In this document: positions 33,201 to 43,307 of the stretch, in pieces
How positions within the stretch are numbered: the stretch's first letter is position 1
Layout of the letters: each line of letters starts with the position of its first letter
Origin: Annulohypoxylon bovei var. microspora
Taxonomy: Eukaryota; Ascomycota; Sordariomycetes; Xylariales; Hypoxylaceae
DNA: 64,000 nt
Direction: 5' to 3'
Assembly (NCBI GenBank): GCA_022836615.1
Contig: MU405299.1
Coordinates: 99,527-163,526, forward strand
Notes under the pieces: generated by a model
The model's database searches: none
Told to the model about the DNA's origin: nothing
What the model saw: only the letters and a program-made list of their open reading frames with translations
Made by a program: the position numbers and the translations under genes

Positions 33201-34282
33201 AGACCCTCGCCGAACGGCCCGATGTCGCGACCGTCGTGTGCATGAACCGACCCGTCAGCACCGTGCGCGCCGACAAGCGGCAGGAAGACTCACTACTGTC
33301 GCGAGGCATCAAGCTGTCGCCCGCCGCGCTCGCGAAGCTGCGGGTGTACGACACCGACACCTCCAAGCCGGAGCTCGGGCTGCCGGCCGAGGAGTACGCG
33401 TGGCTGGCGCGCCACGGCACACACATCATCCACAACGCGTGGCCGATGAGCGGCACGCGGCCGCTCAAGGCCTACGAGCCCCAGATCAGGGTCATGCGCA
33501 ACCTGCTGCTCCTGGCGCGCGACATGGCCACCGCAAACACCACCCCGCGCAAGATCGGCTTCCAGCTCGTCTCCTCCATCGGCGTCGTCGGCTTCTCCGA
33601 CGGGCCCCACGTGCCCGAGCAGGCCGTGCCCATTTCCTCGGTCATGCCCAGCGGCTACAACGAGGGCAAGTGGGTGTGCGAGCGCATGCTCACCGAGACA
33701 CTGCGCCGCCACCCGCGGCTCTTCCAAGCCTCCGTAGTGCGGCCGGGCCAGATCTCCGGGTCGACCGCTAGCGGCGTCTGGAACCCCGTCGAGCACTTTC
33801 CCTTCCTGGTAAAGAGCGCGCAGGCGCTCAAGGCGTTTCCCGACCTCCAGGGGGTGCTGCACTGGCTGCCCGTGGACCGGAGCGCGGGCGTGATGGTCGA
33901 CCTGCTGAGGATCGACGACCGCGACGGGACGACGGCGGGGGTTTCTCCAGTGTACCACATCGACAACCCCGTCGGCCAGCCGTGGAAGAACATGTCGGCG
34001 GTTCTGGCAGCCGCGCTCGACATCCCTGCCCACGGCATCATTCCTTTCCAAGACTTTGTCGAGCGCGTTCGCCGGTCGCCGCTCTCCGAGAAGGAGAACC
34101 CGGCCGCGCGAGTCGTCGGCTTTCTCGAGGGCCACTTCGAGCGCATGGCCTGCGGCGGCATCATCTTGGACACGCAGCGGGTGAGCGAGCATTCTGAAAC
34201 CATGGCCAGGCAAGGGCCGGTGAGCGATGAGGTGGTGCGGTCTTATGTGGCGGCTTGGAAGACGTCGGGCTTTCTTGACTAG
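27254..34282 (+). CDS. Non-reducing polyketide synthase (SAT-KS-AT-PT-ACP-R)
   Basis: Single-exon gene for 2342 residues. SAT has the nucleophile in GFCAG (about Cys155) and a conserved GKLHTPG His. KS has VDTACSSS (about Cys610), ECHGTGT and KGNVGHTEG. AT has GHSFGE (about 1063). The product template domain has a His near 1425 (STHVIAQTAPMCP) and an Asp near 1611 (KADSFGQVAG), the usual dehydratase-fold pair for aldol cyclisation. One ACP has GIDSLMG (Ser about 1799). After an acidic linker of about 130 residues, a thioester reductase domain has TGASGSLGSHL (about 1970) and the catalytic pair in GYNEGKWV (Tyr about 2134). There is no TE and no C-methyltransferase. Inferred role: takes the HR-PKS chain as starter, extends with malonyl units, cyclises and releases an aromatic aldehyde using NADPH. 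Confidence 0.96.
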   Translation: MTAFTLPTTSLNTRKAKSFIFGGHIGPQSKNTLAKHVRQIVNGPNAKWMLDALADMPRYWEAVVEKIPEMAGTMQGDRLLADLESWLRDGTDESIASDTEIPDIWIGFMMIAIELDQYWRYLEFRFDGAVDDPQAELVQQHQSTGSDKVETVGFCAGMIAAVAVASSHNRRDFEKYGTAALRIGVMMAALVGANEEWSKGLGKGRSVSLATAWRTPKQGDDMTRIVASMSPDSYVSVLLDQARATVTTSERLAPRLIRQLRAAGVTTIPLAFKGKLHTPGAERERHTNAIIDICHAMPELQFPDAAGLALPTYLDHPEGKPVAAEEVDLIGTVLRSILATQLSWSSTVSRLVANGEEVSLIAFGLDRPVPASVLGRFGPKQVHFEDIENYINESLESSRRLRPSNDTGNHSNGLVQTQSARPSKPSVEPEENPEDVIAIVGMSVKTAGAEDLESFGEMLKTGESQHQIITRERMVHDMLYRDDADADPKRKWYGNFMRDPDAFDHKFFKRSPRESMAIDPQGRLSLQGAYQAVEQSGYFNELATTSTSEHKRRKHVGVYVGLCSFEYEINIGCHPTSAFTATGGLRSFIPGRLSHYFGWTGPAMTVDTACSSSTVALHTACRDLLSGEVPAALCGGVNVLTNLQWTQNLAAGSFISPSGQCKPFDADADGYCRGDGIAYVFLKKLSTAVADGNMVLGTIRATGVNQNYNSTPLFVPNVPSLSTLFNDVIKKARVEPRDISLVECHGTGTPVGDPAEYESIRMAVAGPLRDTVVPVGSVKGNVGHTEGASGIVSLIKVLTMMRDGFIPPQASFKRMNPHIHTQPSDNMEVVTSLRPWRDNRKIALINNYGACGNNSSVVVAHTAHTPTRPVLAGSAAPRFPFWISGFDARSIAAYSTVLAPYLQSHAGSEDGQATIADVSFNMKRQSNPNLPQGMIFSCTSLADLQDKLSQAASATTGTAASIGIAPVKAERPVVLCFGGQVSTFIGLDRALYEGVGVLRHHLDQCNAAIMSQGLGSIFPDIFSSEPIKDVVKLQTALFAMQYASAKSWIDCGLIDKVVSVVGHSFGEITALCISGVLSLEDTVKLIAGRAKLVRDAWGPDSGAMMAVEADESFVHDVLKESNLRSDGSAGIACYNGRRSFTVAGSTKAIDAFANTLAEKSKMVEGVKSKRLNVTNAFHSTLVERLVGRLGELGKGLTFNDATIPVERATEHDDPSAKLDWSFVPSHMRQPVFFDHAVQRLTKKYPQAVFLEAGSNSTITVMAARAHAQAAPATSDAVHFQSVSITNTKKAFDGLTDATVALWKQGLRVSFWAHHRLQTGDYAQLLLPPYQFEKTRHWLELKSPKEIVMKEAQKLIAAGGNGLLLEGASQSGQQEHEDPRTLPIWTFMGFQDDAANKGHSSKKQSKVARFRINTASDKYQRLFSTHVIAQTAPMCPATLEIDMAIETAFSLHPEFRSSGYSAVVRDMLSHSPICADSTRVRYIDLKQLNDSETEWHFTIHSMGASTGTASEKHAEGRVQLCSPTEPSFVQEFGRYERAVSHAQCQAVLKLGPNDEGVEALQGRNVYRAFEGVVVFGPVYQGVRSVVGRDGESAGVVHKRHAGDTWLDVPKADSFGQVAGMYVNLLTDLPASDMYVATGLELTMRSPKSKTVTDGRENGPGVWHVLARHARESDKTYITDVYIFDAATGALEEIIMGLRYVRVAKATMGKILARVTADKSVLMSTAAPVPSSAPHVATLSPPAETARPRPDAKASRASSRKPKATSKHDLTEQVRDVVANVSGIEASDMTLDSEMADLGIDSLMGMELAREVENTFKCTLDQAEQMEAINLRQFVACVANALARAGKGSGAEQEEEDDVSDYNDSDDDSAGTGEGDSTGIFEDSASEISTPDDASDFTAAKRLVPNPLSAPASTTNSSAAVAKVLNRGDVAAREAEAERLVAAYTTGWESGLLEAAEDRTTTTTSRGATVVVTGASGSLGSHLVQTLAERPDVATVVCMNRPVSTVRADKRQEDSLLSRGIKLSPAALAKLRVYDTDTSKPELGLPAEEYAWLARHGTHIIHNAWPMSGTRPLKAYEPQIRVMRNLLLLARDMATANTTPRKIGFQLVSSIGVVGFSDGPHVPEQAVPISSVMPSGYNEGKWVCERMLTETLRRHPRLFQASVVRPGQISGSTASGVWNPVEHFPFLVKSAQALKAFPDLQGVLHWLPVDRSAGVMVDLLRIDDRDGTTAGVSPVYHIDNPVGQPWKNMSAVLAAALDIPAHGIIPFQDFVERVRRSPLSEKENPAARVVGFLEGHFERMACGGIILDTQRVSEHSETMARQGPVSDEVVRSYVAAWKTSGFLD

Positions 34283-35133
34283 TTCGTTGTAGACATACAT
34301 ACCTGTCTTGTAAACTTTTCCTTTCCCTTTGTTTGGGTGTGTTTGGGTGGGTTTGGATGGCCGGTCGTTGTAACATCATTAGGCTAGGTTGGAGTCAATT
34401 ATATAGGTATGCGCAAGACATAGATTTGAAATGGAATTTTACTACAGTTATCTTCATTAGGCCTTCAACGTTGTGCTTTGCTCAAATTGGAGGCATAGGT
34501 ACTCTTCTGAATTGGATGTTTCCAGGGGGGTTCGACCTCTTTCAACACTACCTAAGTATATGCCTACTTCCACTGTGGCACCCTCTATCCACCATAGCTA
34601 CCTATGTCAAGCTCGAGCGAGCCAGCTTCTATCCCAGCCCTCCACCACTTCCCATAACTCATTATCCGACTTTATCAACTTCGTCGGATCGCTTATCGTG
34701 GAAAAGGTAGTCGGTATTGTCAACCAGAATATCGTTAACTGCGTCACAATATACGGCAATTATTTCCACTTTTAGTATTAAATGGTAACTTTAGCCGGTG
34801 TAGCTGAAAACGAAAAATTGGGTGCAGTATCGTAAGCTTACTTTTGGCTCAGGGGGCTGAGCTGAGGGCAGCTCAGGTTTATTCATAATAACGGTAATTT
34901 TCAGGTCAACTTTCGGTGGTCATTCGCTTTTGAGCAACGTTAATTATTTCTACATTAGCAATAACTGAAATATAATGGGTCATTTTTGTTCCAAACAATT
35001 TATAACTACCCCTATGTATCCAAGTGCACACGATCCTAGCCTTACGTTGAAATCTCGCCATGTAAGGATTCATATCAAGAAGTTGCTGTGCATCCAACAA
35101 CACCACTTTTATGTGTTCCCATTCCTTTCCTCA
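34283..35133. other. Intergenic region, NR-PKS 3' side
   Basis: About 850 bp after the NR-PKS, AT-rich; it should include the 3' UTR. Two open frames near 34333-34775 lack coding character. No repeat found. Confidence 0.5.
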
Positions 35134-35772
35134 CTAATCAACTAGGAAAGCACCACCGATATCAGTAGCAATCCATGGAGGATCCTGTCGTGGATGCACT
35201 TCGCGGAACTTCGATGCCTCAAGCACTGTGAACGTTTTTGGATGGTTTTTCTCATATACCGTGTTTGCTTCGAACTTAAAATTACTCTCGTAATCGAACC
35301 CGCCTCGGTCGAGACAAAATTGTAAGACGTCGGCCCGTCTATCAAGCAGAGCACGCGTCGCCAAGAGCTGGCAGATATATTTGGCGTGCTTCTCGTCTAG
35401 GCTATCGTGATTTGCCACGACGTCTTCTAAGGTGCCGGTATGGTAGGCTTTGAAGACTGACTCGAATGCAGCCGCATCTGTAAGATGGAAGGGATTAAAC
35501 AAACCCCATTTACCGTAAGAATTATCTGCAGCTCACTTACCTTCGACATGCTCTATTTCCTTGGCCATATCCTGAACCAGGTCGGCAAGCATATCTTGCC
35601 TATTCAATCTCTTATCTTTTCCGGTACAGTTATTGATATCGTCTTCATGAGTTTTGCCAGTAAAATGGTCAAGTAAATAGTGATAATACTGATCATCACT
35701 AATCTTACCAGCTTTCTTTACGTCCCAGGTTTCGTAAAAACATAGCGATTGTTTTTGTCTTAACATAGCCAT
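35134..35772 (-). CDS. Hypothetical small protein, ankyrin-like segment
   Basis: Two exons (35772-35541 and 35477-35134), with donor GTAAGT and acceptor TTACAG, give 191 residues. The N-terminal half is hydrophilic and acidic. The second half contains LLATRALLDRRADVLQFCLDRGGFDY, which resembles one ankyrin helix pair, but a full repeat array is absent. The function is unknown. The coherent frame across a canonical intron and the absence of stops support a real gene. It may be a truncated relative of larger fungal ankyrin proteins. It lies just beyond the NR-PKS in the gene-poor flank, with no sign of co-regulation. Confidence 0.6.
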
Positions 35773-36528
35773 GATGAAGTGTTGGAATTATGTACCAATT
35801 GGGCGAGATGATTTGAATATTCTCTTACAAAATATGTGAAGCCGCCCGAGACTACCTTTTAAAACAGTTTCCCGTCAAACTTGGATGTTAATAAATGAAA
35901 CGTGTGCGTATTGGAGTGGCAATAATAAGGAGTGAGGCGCAAGACTTTGCTGCCTCCTAACCATCTAAGCCTCCGTACGTGTCAAATAAAATCGCGATTT
36001 ACTGCAATCAGATTAACACATTTCCATAAGGCAGATTAATTTGAATTCAAAGCCATTTGAAAAGTTCCCTTGGGCATACTAACATTGCCCAAGGCGCAAA
36101 TTACGAGGATCGACAAACCCATGTCAGGGGAAAGGGATAAAGGCGGATGACTAAGCATCGACCGTGAAGATCTGGGTATTTCCCTTTCTCGTTTCCTTGA
36201 TTAGGTAAGTTTACTCAGGCAATTTAAGCCAAATCGTATCAAATTCTCGGATTTAAGGGAGTTTATTAAGGTCTGACTCTACATTCCTTTATAAAAACTT
36301 TCATGTTGGATGTTTGAGTCTTACGTACCTTCCAGGCTGACTAATCGTAGGACAGGAGATTAGAAACAACAGCTTTCAAACCCCGTACAAAGTCTCAGTT
36401 CACTCGGAATAAATCTACTTTCGATAAGAAGTGATTAAGATTAAATGAATTAGGGATAGAAACCGAACAGAGCAGTTTCATTCAAATAATAAGTTGAAGT
36501 ATTTGCGTTACACAAACAATTCCTCCCG
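35773..36528. other. Intergenic region
   Basis: About 750 bp of AT-rich DNA upstream of the small ankyrin-like gene and downstream of the rhodopsin-like gene. I see no gene or repeat. Confidence 0.5.
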
Positions 36529-37800
36529 CTAGGTTGAAATCTGCCGTTCGATAATAACCTTTCCTATTTTTCTTTCCGGGTTTATAAAAGCGAATTCATA
36601 GGAGTTGTTGTCGACATTATCGACACTAGGGCGAGGCCATCTCCTAATACCTGAACTGGTCTTCCAAGGTGATAAAAGACTCGCACTACCTAATCGAGAG
36701 TACAATTTTCGGAATCTGGCATCCTTTGCTAGTATAGTGAGTGTAGGAAGACACGAGGCAATTGCTGCGAGAGAGCATTCAATCATGCCGAGCCAAAGCA
36801 TAGTCGAGACAGTCTCTAGAAAGCTCGTTAGCATGGTTTAAGGAAGGGGTTCGCATATATACCTAAGTAGCAAGTAGTAAAAGCAGTAAAATCACTCACG
36901 GTTTGTATCATAGCTCACTCCTTGATTCTGGTACGACACGGCGAAAAATATTGCCATACGTGCAATCGCCGCACCTAAAGACAAAAATCCAACTAGAAAT
37001 ACACCGGTGGTCGCGAGTTTTTTTCTACATGACATGTTTAGTGTCCAGATCTGTGCACTAAACTGTAAGACACTGAAAATATTTAAGTATGAAGAGACAT
37101 CCTACCGTAGGTAGTGGAAGGGCGAGAATGAATAAGTCTAGGATGAGATCCGATACTACGAGTGCCTGTTCAGGACGGGTAGCGTCACAGCCAACTGCCT
37201 GTGCAGATTGAGCGGGCGCCCAACGCAACGGCAGACTCTTACTGCATCCAAAGATAAGTGCCATTATAAACCCGAATGGCCACACTGTGGATAAGATAAC
37301 TAAGACCCATGACACCTTATCGAAAAGTGAATGCTGATGGCCGACGAATATTCGTCTCGAAAAGAAGACTATGCTAGTTTTCACACACCCGTAAGCGAAG
37401 CATATCAACATTTGTATTGCAAATTCAATCTGAGAATATTCGGGTTAGCTACTTGAACGTGAGAGAATTCCAATATGCCCACCTTGGCTTCTGTTTGATG
37501 TGATAAAAGAAATAGTCCATATGCCTGGGACGTCGTAGTTCCGGAGGGTACAGGCGTTGGATAGCCAATAATTTTAAGACGCTCACCAACGATCAAACCA
37601 GCTCCTACTGCTGTTATCATAAGTACCCCTAATGCAACAAGCCAGTCGTCTATCCCGACGTATGCCCCAAGGTGTATGCGGGCATAGAATCGTAACCCTA
37701 CGAGTATGATACATATTATTGGTAAAAATATGCTAAGTGAGAGTACCTCGGCCGGAGTGGTAAATCTAAACGGGGGATCCACCCACCTCATAGAATCCAT
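36529..37800 (-). CDS. Fungal rhodopsin-like integral membrane protein
   Basis: Four exons (37800-37483, 37429-37106, 37050-36900, 36815-36529) stay in frame and give 359 residues. Hydrophobic segments indicate about seven membrane helices. Family signatures include GLRFYARIHLGAYVGIDDW near the second helix, LPLPT joined by splicing to IWTLNMSCRKKLA, and an EC-SLAAIASCLPTL stretch near the last helix. These match the fungal Rhodopsin/PTH11-like extracellular membrane protein family, whose members lack the retinal lysine of true opsins. A role as plasma-membrane sensor is likely at family level, but the ligand is unknown. There is no CFEM cysteine domain at the N-terminus. It lies in the sparse region outside the core cluster. 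Confidence 0.8.
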
Positions 37801-38914
37801 TTTAAGAATAAATAAGAGAAATTCCGATGATGTATGGGTACCTACTTATACTCCGGTTGGAATACCGCGCAGCGTGGGGGATGTTATATTATAGTATATC
37901 TTTTATCGTGGAAGGTTCTATTTGTTTTCTAATATCCCAAGATACCTAATGATTCATCATTATAAACGTCACGCAATTGCCGGTAACCTCTCTTTACCAA
38001 TACATTTTTATTGAGTGTTTGTTACCAGATCCCAGTAAGGGATTTTTTAACAACCGGAGATCTCCAGTCATAAGGCTATCTACTTCTCTATTTAGGTATG
38101 TCACTTGTAAATCCCCAAGAAAGTGAATTAGATCCAAGTGGAGGCATGTAAAAAAGGTACCATTGAAAGGGAGAGTGTGGAGGCGGAGAGCTACTCGGAC
38201 CTGTTCAACCCTTGTAAAACAATAATATAGCCGATGACAGCCTCCCTCGCGTCTGCCGTCCTACCTAACATGGTATCACAGGAACTGAAGATCGTGCACG
38301 TCCGTTAGAAGCTAATGTCATCACAACTAAACTTGTATGCCTTAGAAAGTCTGTGACAGTGGCGTAAAGAACAATCATGATATGTAACCAATGGTAGGTT
38401 AAAGGGAAGGTAAACAACATACGAGGTCAATATTGTAAGAATTGAGATCGCCTTAGCGGCTTCTTAATTTCAGTTTGATACTTTAAAATGGATAACTATT
38501 AACCAAATCCTTTCCGCATAACCCATTGATTATTGCTAATGTTGATTGCTCAGGCGCTGGGAGGATAGAGTAGAAGATATTATAGATTACGTAGCCACTT
38601 CGAGGATTCGCGGGGAACGAAAAAGAGAAAAATAGATATGACCCAGATAATCAAGGCATTAATCCCGCCCATCTAAAACGTTGCAGGAAGCTCTTTCCTT
38701 ATATATTATATATTATAAGTTATAAAGCGACGAAGTCGAGTCAAGAACGATTGAAGAATATGATGTGCGTCGGCAAGAAGCTCCTTCTTATGTCAGGAGT
38801 TCCCACCTTCCCATCTGATAAATTGGTTTATGGACCAAATAACAGAGGCAACACGGTACACGCCAATATCTTCATATAGGTAGGTACATTAGGTACAATC
38901 TGACACTCGCCAAC
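37801..38914. other. Intergenic region
   Basis: About 1.1 kb, AT-rich, with short AT microsatellites near 38700. No coding region or repeat recognised. Confidence 0.5.
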
Positions 38915-39466
38915 TCAGTCTAATAGGTCACCATGCCCCATTTCTACTAATCCCTCCTTTTTCTCAGCTTTCAAGTTGCCATTTCCATTATCACTTTCAA
39001 GAAGCCCAGCAGCAGACATAAAGCCAATGAAATAAAACCCTACTGCGTAGATCCTAATCACCGGAAGTCCATACTCTTGCTTATCAATACCGCCGACAAC
39101 GTCCTCTGTCGACCACTTTCTTCGAAGCCACCACGAAGCGTACGCGAGCGCTTCCGCACTTGACCCGAACACGAAGAGCAAGCCCGAGACCCAAAGGTAG
39201 ACGATAAAACATATCCATAAAGAGACCTGACTTTGTACCAGCGCGTAGAGCACGGCTGTCGTGGCGGTAAGTGGAATGGCGAATAAAAGGCTGATGCAAA
39301 GGAATAATACGAGGAGACCGCTAATATATCGGAAGGTGTCGTAGCAGGTCCGCAATGGGGCGGCTGCGGACTCCTCGAGTAATGGCAGCGGTGCTGGTTG
39401 TGGCGATGGTGATATTTCATCAGTAGTGAACTGCGGTAAAGAAGATAACATGGTATATATTTCCAC
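38915..39466 (-). CDS. Hypothetical small membrane protein
   Basis: Single-exon frame for 183 residues. The N-terminus is proline-rich. Three strongly hydrophobic stretches follow (about residues 48-80, 83-112 and 136-155), so it is probably an integral membrane protein with three or four helices and a short charged C-terminus (KAEKKEGLVEMG). I do not recognise the family. Translation may begin at Met1 or at Met6. Coding status rests on length and the clean membrane-protein pattern; another reading is that it is a chance open frame. Confidence 0.5.
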   Translation of the reverse strand: MEIYTMLSSLPQFTTDEISPSPQPAPLPLLEESAAAPLRTCYDTFRYISGLLVLFLCISLLFAIPLTATTAVLYALVQSQVSLWICFIVYLWVSGLLFVFGSSAEALAYASWWLRRKWSTEDVVGGIDKQEYGLPVIRIYAVGFYFIGFMSAAGLLESDNGNGNLKAEKKEGLVEMGHGDLLD

Positions 39467-39762
39467 TTAGGGAGGTACGTTGATTTTTTGTTAACATAAA
39501 ATGTATACTAGGTACGATGTGTGTTGAGAATTTGACAAATACCTATGGGGGGTTGCCTAAATATAAATGTCCACCACCCTGTTTTAGAGTTGGAAGCCCA
39601 GCACAGCACCACGAAGCAAAAAACCTTAAGCTGGCTTAGGGCTCCCTAACCTAGCAATGAGGCGGTAATTCGCGCGACGCCACAATGACTCAGCAGCATC
39701 GTTGTGTTGTATGTTCGATTTTGCAATGTACATTACATCCTTAGTCATCTCATCTTCGTCTT

Positions 39763-40084
39763 CTAGTGCAAGGGCAGGGCATTTCTTAGCCGATCAAGCT
39801 CTCGGGATATTTCATTCAAAAGAAAATATTTTTTAAACGAGGCCTGTGGACATTAGATCATCAGCGACAAGTCTGCCTCTATGAGATCGAGCATCACTTA
39901 CTTTTTCTTCCAGAATCAGCCATCTTTCGCACATATACGCCACCGATTGTAATGTAAGGTCGAAATCATATTCTGCTTGGAATGAGGCCTCTTCAACTTC
40001 GAGTATGTACCATAGTTGCGAACACTCAATATTCTCTGCCACTGATCGAACCCCGTGTGCCAACGAAGTCAAGATGTTCCTCAT
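39763..40084 (-). CDS. Hypothetical 87-residue protein, two exons
   Basis: The open frame from 40084 runs into a canonical GTAAGT donor after 61 codons (exon 1 40084-39902). Removing a 58-bp intron ending TCCACAG joins it in frame to 39843-39763, which reads ASFKKYFLLNEISRELDRLR before the stop. The result is 87 residues, mostly helical, with an amphipathic C-terminal helix. I do not recognise a family. The strong splice signals and the helical continuity across the junction are the reasons to call it; there is no homology evidence. Confidence 0.4.
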
Positions 40085-43000
40085 AGTGCATATGAAATTG
40101 TCAGAGTCCGCTGCCGGGAGGGTTTAAACGTCTCCGGATTTAGTCTATCCTGAGTAGAAATGAAGGAAACACTGTGATTTAAGCGGTAATTTGAAACTTG
40201 GCATCAATGAATATCGACTCGGAGTGTCGCTCAGTTTCGTCAATGTATGATGCTGGAATCTGCTAGAGAATAATGGCTAGAAGGAGATCCTGGGATGCGC
40301 TACTGTGTTTAGAGAATGCAGTGTCGAATACAGCATACGATATGTTTGGGTATCATGTAAAATCAAAGTCATTTTGGCGTATGCTTAAACTTCCGAAGAG
40401 CTCTAGAAGATGAATTAGGCATGCAGTAGTGAGGAAAGTTATTGGGAAGGGATAGGTTAGTTAAAGGCAAAACGTTGTAAGAAGGGTCAAACCAAAAGTG
40501 GTATGGTTGGCTAGAACCAAAAAGTGGAGACGCCTGGTGAATTCCCTTCAGGGGTTACAGAGACAACGAAAAGGGGCTGGGCTACAGAGGGTTCAATATA
40601 TTGTTTTCACAACGAAACACAAAGACGTTTAAACCTTGCGCAATATACATATAGTGTCGTTTATTTAGATAAGTTCAGTCATAGAGAACTTTAACTATTT
40701 CTCAACAGACATCACATTGTGCCTCATGTACTCAGGTACCTACGTACGTATGGTGATCTTGTTAACATCGATGCCTATAAATTGATATCGAGTTAACCGA
40801 ATTGCGATTAACTTCCATAATATAGCGCTACGAAACGTTATATGTCTCTCGAATTATACGAAAGTTTGACGGGAAGCGGAAGGAAGTAGAATCAGCAAAC
40901 GTGGGAGTGCTTAGGATTGGCCAGGGTTTTATATACCTGCCTTGACATAAGGTCGTCATCGTGTTGTTTGCGAAGGATTTACGTAACAGAGCAGATACTC
41001 GAGTAGTATACTATCGTACGACGAGGGATTATCCTATGCTAAGGTTTCGCCGTGTATATGAGTGTGTTGAGTCAATACGTCGTATAGTCGTGTAGCCGTT
41101 TACCTAATTTCTTAGTCGTTTAGTCGCTTAGTCGCTTTCTTTTGTCTATATATACCCGCGTAATTCCTCCCAGATTCCACATTTTCTTCTTTTCTCCCAA
41201 GAAAATATTTCCTGTCCAAAGAAAACATTTCCTCTCCCCATCTTGATTCCATCAATATGGATCAATTTCAAGTTACTTCAACTTCTTTTAGGCCTCTAAT
41301 ACCTATTTGATCTACTGGATAACTATCTTAAGATCTATCTTAAGTTCCTGTTATTAATTCACTTAACACTACCCATCACCAGGTGGAGACCATATGCTGT
41401 TCCTCACTTCAATCCTTCAATCATGTCTCATGAGATATTCAGCTTGCACGAAACACTGGGTAGTGGCCACAGTACAGGCACGTCCTGAACTAACCCATAA
41501 CCCATAACCTAATCTATCTAGGTTAGATACGGTATCAAGGCCGATTCAAGATGGATCCGATCAACGACTCACCCAACACGCAATGGGTATTCTTAATTTT
41601 TCATCATAACCTCCTACCTCTCTCTACTCCTTCCAATCCACACTACCTCTTCCAACTTTCCCTTCACCGGCGCCAGATTTTCTTTGGGAGACGAAGATAC
41701 CGGCCGACCTTATCCCGCGTTAGAGAACCTTAGGTACTCAAATATGGTCTTTCTCAGATTCCGTTTGTTGTATCGCCTATTTTCCAACAATTGGATTGAT
41801 ACCTTACCTATTGTGGAATGTGGGAAGGCGAGGCCACTCCAAGGAAACCCTAACGCGACTTCTACTCTTATCTATCCCTCCTACTTTTATCATAATGATA
41901 TTTCACCACAGCTGCCACTCCAACAATACATTTAAGAGTGGTCGGATTCTACTGTTCCCTCCAATTCGTACTCCTCCTATCACTGGAAACCCTGGAGTAG
42001 ACGTCGTTTCCAAGCATATCTAGTCACCTACACAACTTACACAGGCACCGATACGGTTGCCGACCTTTTATTGCAGCCGCTAATTGCCCCGGTATAACTT
42101 CCCAACTTGAGGACGAAAGCACCAATATAATTACAAATGTGCCTTGACTTCACCCGGCCTTATGGCACTTCAGCACACCCTGTGATATTCCCAAGGGAAT
42201 GGCATATAGTAAGTATCATCGATCACGAGTATAGCTACTGGGTTGGCTAATGCAGAACGCGACAGAAGCCCCAGATTGGGGACAACCTAACTCCGAGCTT
42301 CAAAGGTGCTCTCGATAAGCGGAATGTATGATCTTGTGCTGAAGGAGAGGAAAGCTTAGCTGAGCGAGGCAGGGCACTTAGCTATTTATGAGTATGTCCA
42401 AGAGCTTCTCCCATAGCATTGCAGAACACAACTAACCATCAACGTAAACAGGGACAGACTTGTGAAGCGACCACATTGCACGTCCGGGAGCTTGACAGAC
42501 TAGGAACATTGTTGCCCAGTCTCAACATCTATCTCATTCGTTTGGAGCGTCTAGAATACGATTTCATAAGACCGAATCCCCGCCTAAGCACCATCTCTCA
42601 ATCCGCAATCTCCGTCGACCAGGTGGAGTTCTAGACGATTGAGCTCACTCAAGCTGATCACGTTGATGGAGGAGGGAATGTTAGACTATAAATGGGGATG
42701 GTGAGGCAGGGAATGAGCGCAATGGGAGAGGGACAGAGGCAGAGCGGAACTATTGAAGACATATGTGGCTTAATGTATCAGCATCGTGATGGTTGTTTAT
42801 GTATCTGTGTCGACCTATGAATACCGGTATGCCCAGACTATACGCCACCAGTATCAATTTATGGCTCTCACGATACAATTTATTTTAACCAGTGTGACAT
42901 GTCGGTTGGGACTCTTCTTCATGCCGTAGCCTAAATATGGCTTGCCTATCGATGTATTTCTCTCACCTAACGAACTAATTTATCAGCCTCTACATACGTA

Positions 43001-43307
43001 TGGATTGACGTGAGAATCGAGCCAGCGAATTGATCGATTCAAATAATATCAGGCTAATAAACTGTTTCTTCCTTCGTATAACGGACAAAGATATCAGAGG
43101 TCGCGTGCATTTGGCAAGACGACAAAGGGGTTACGATACTGGATATTTACGTAAGTCATCATTCGCAAATACGAATAACCCCGACTTACGATTGCTTACG
43201 TTAGAATTCGGATAGAACGATTTAAATATACAAAAATGGAGACTTAAGTGGCGCCATCGCACCTCGCGATATTTGTCACCCATATTACATATTAAAGAAG
43301 AGTCACG
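40085..43307. other. 3.2-kb gene-poor interval
   Basis: AT-rich DNA with scattered short open frames (41551-41733, 41684-41935, 42419-42634), none with domain or splice support. The frame at 42419-42634 has a leucine-rich pattern but no supporting signal. Simple GTCGTTTAGTCGCTTAGTC-type repeats occur near 41090-41130. Confidence 0.5.

Noticed and set aside
8333..34282. Call of a standard azaphilone cluster
   Set aside because: The gene set is similar, but the missing NR-PKS C-methyltransferase and the lack of an acyltransferase argue against naming a known product class.
33293..34300. 335-residue antisense open frame opposite the R domain
   Set aside because: Antisense shadow of GC-rich coding DNA, with His/Arg/Val-rich composition and no domain.
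42419..42634. Leucine-rich 71-residue open frame
   Set aside because: No domain, no splice partner and no promoter signal; likely chance in a gene-poor interval.
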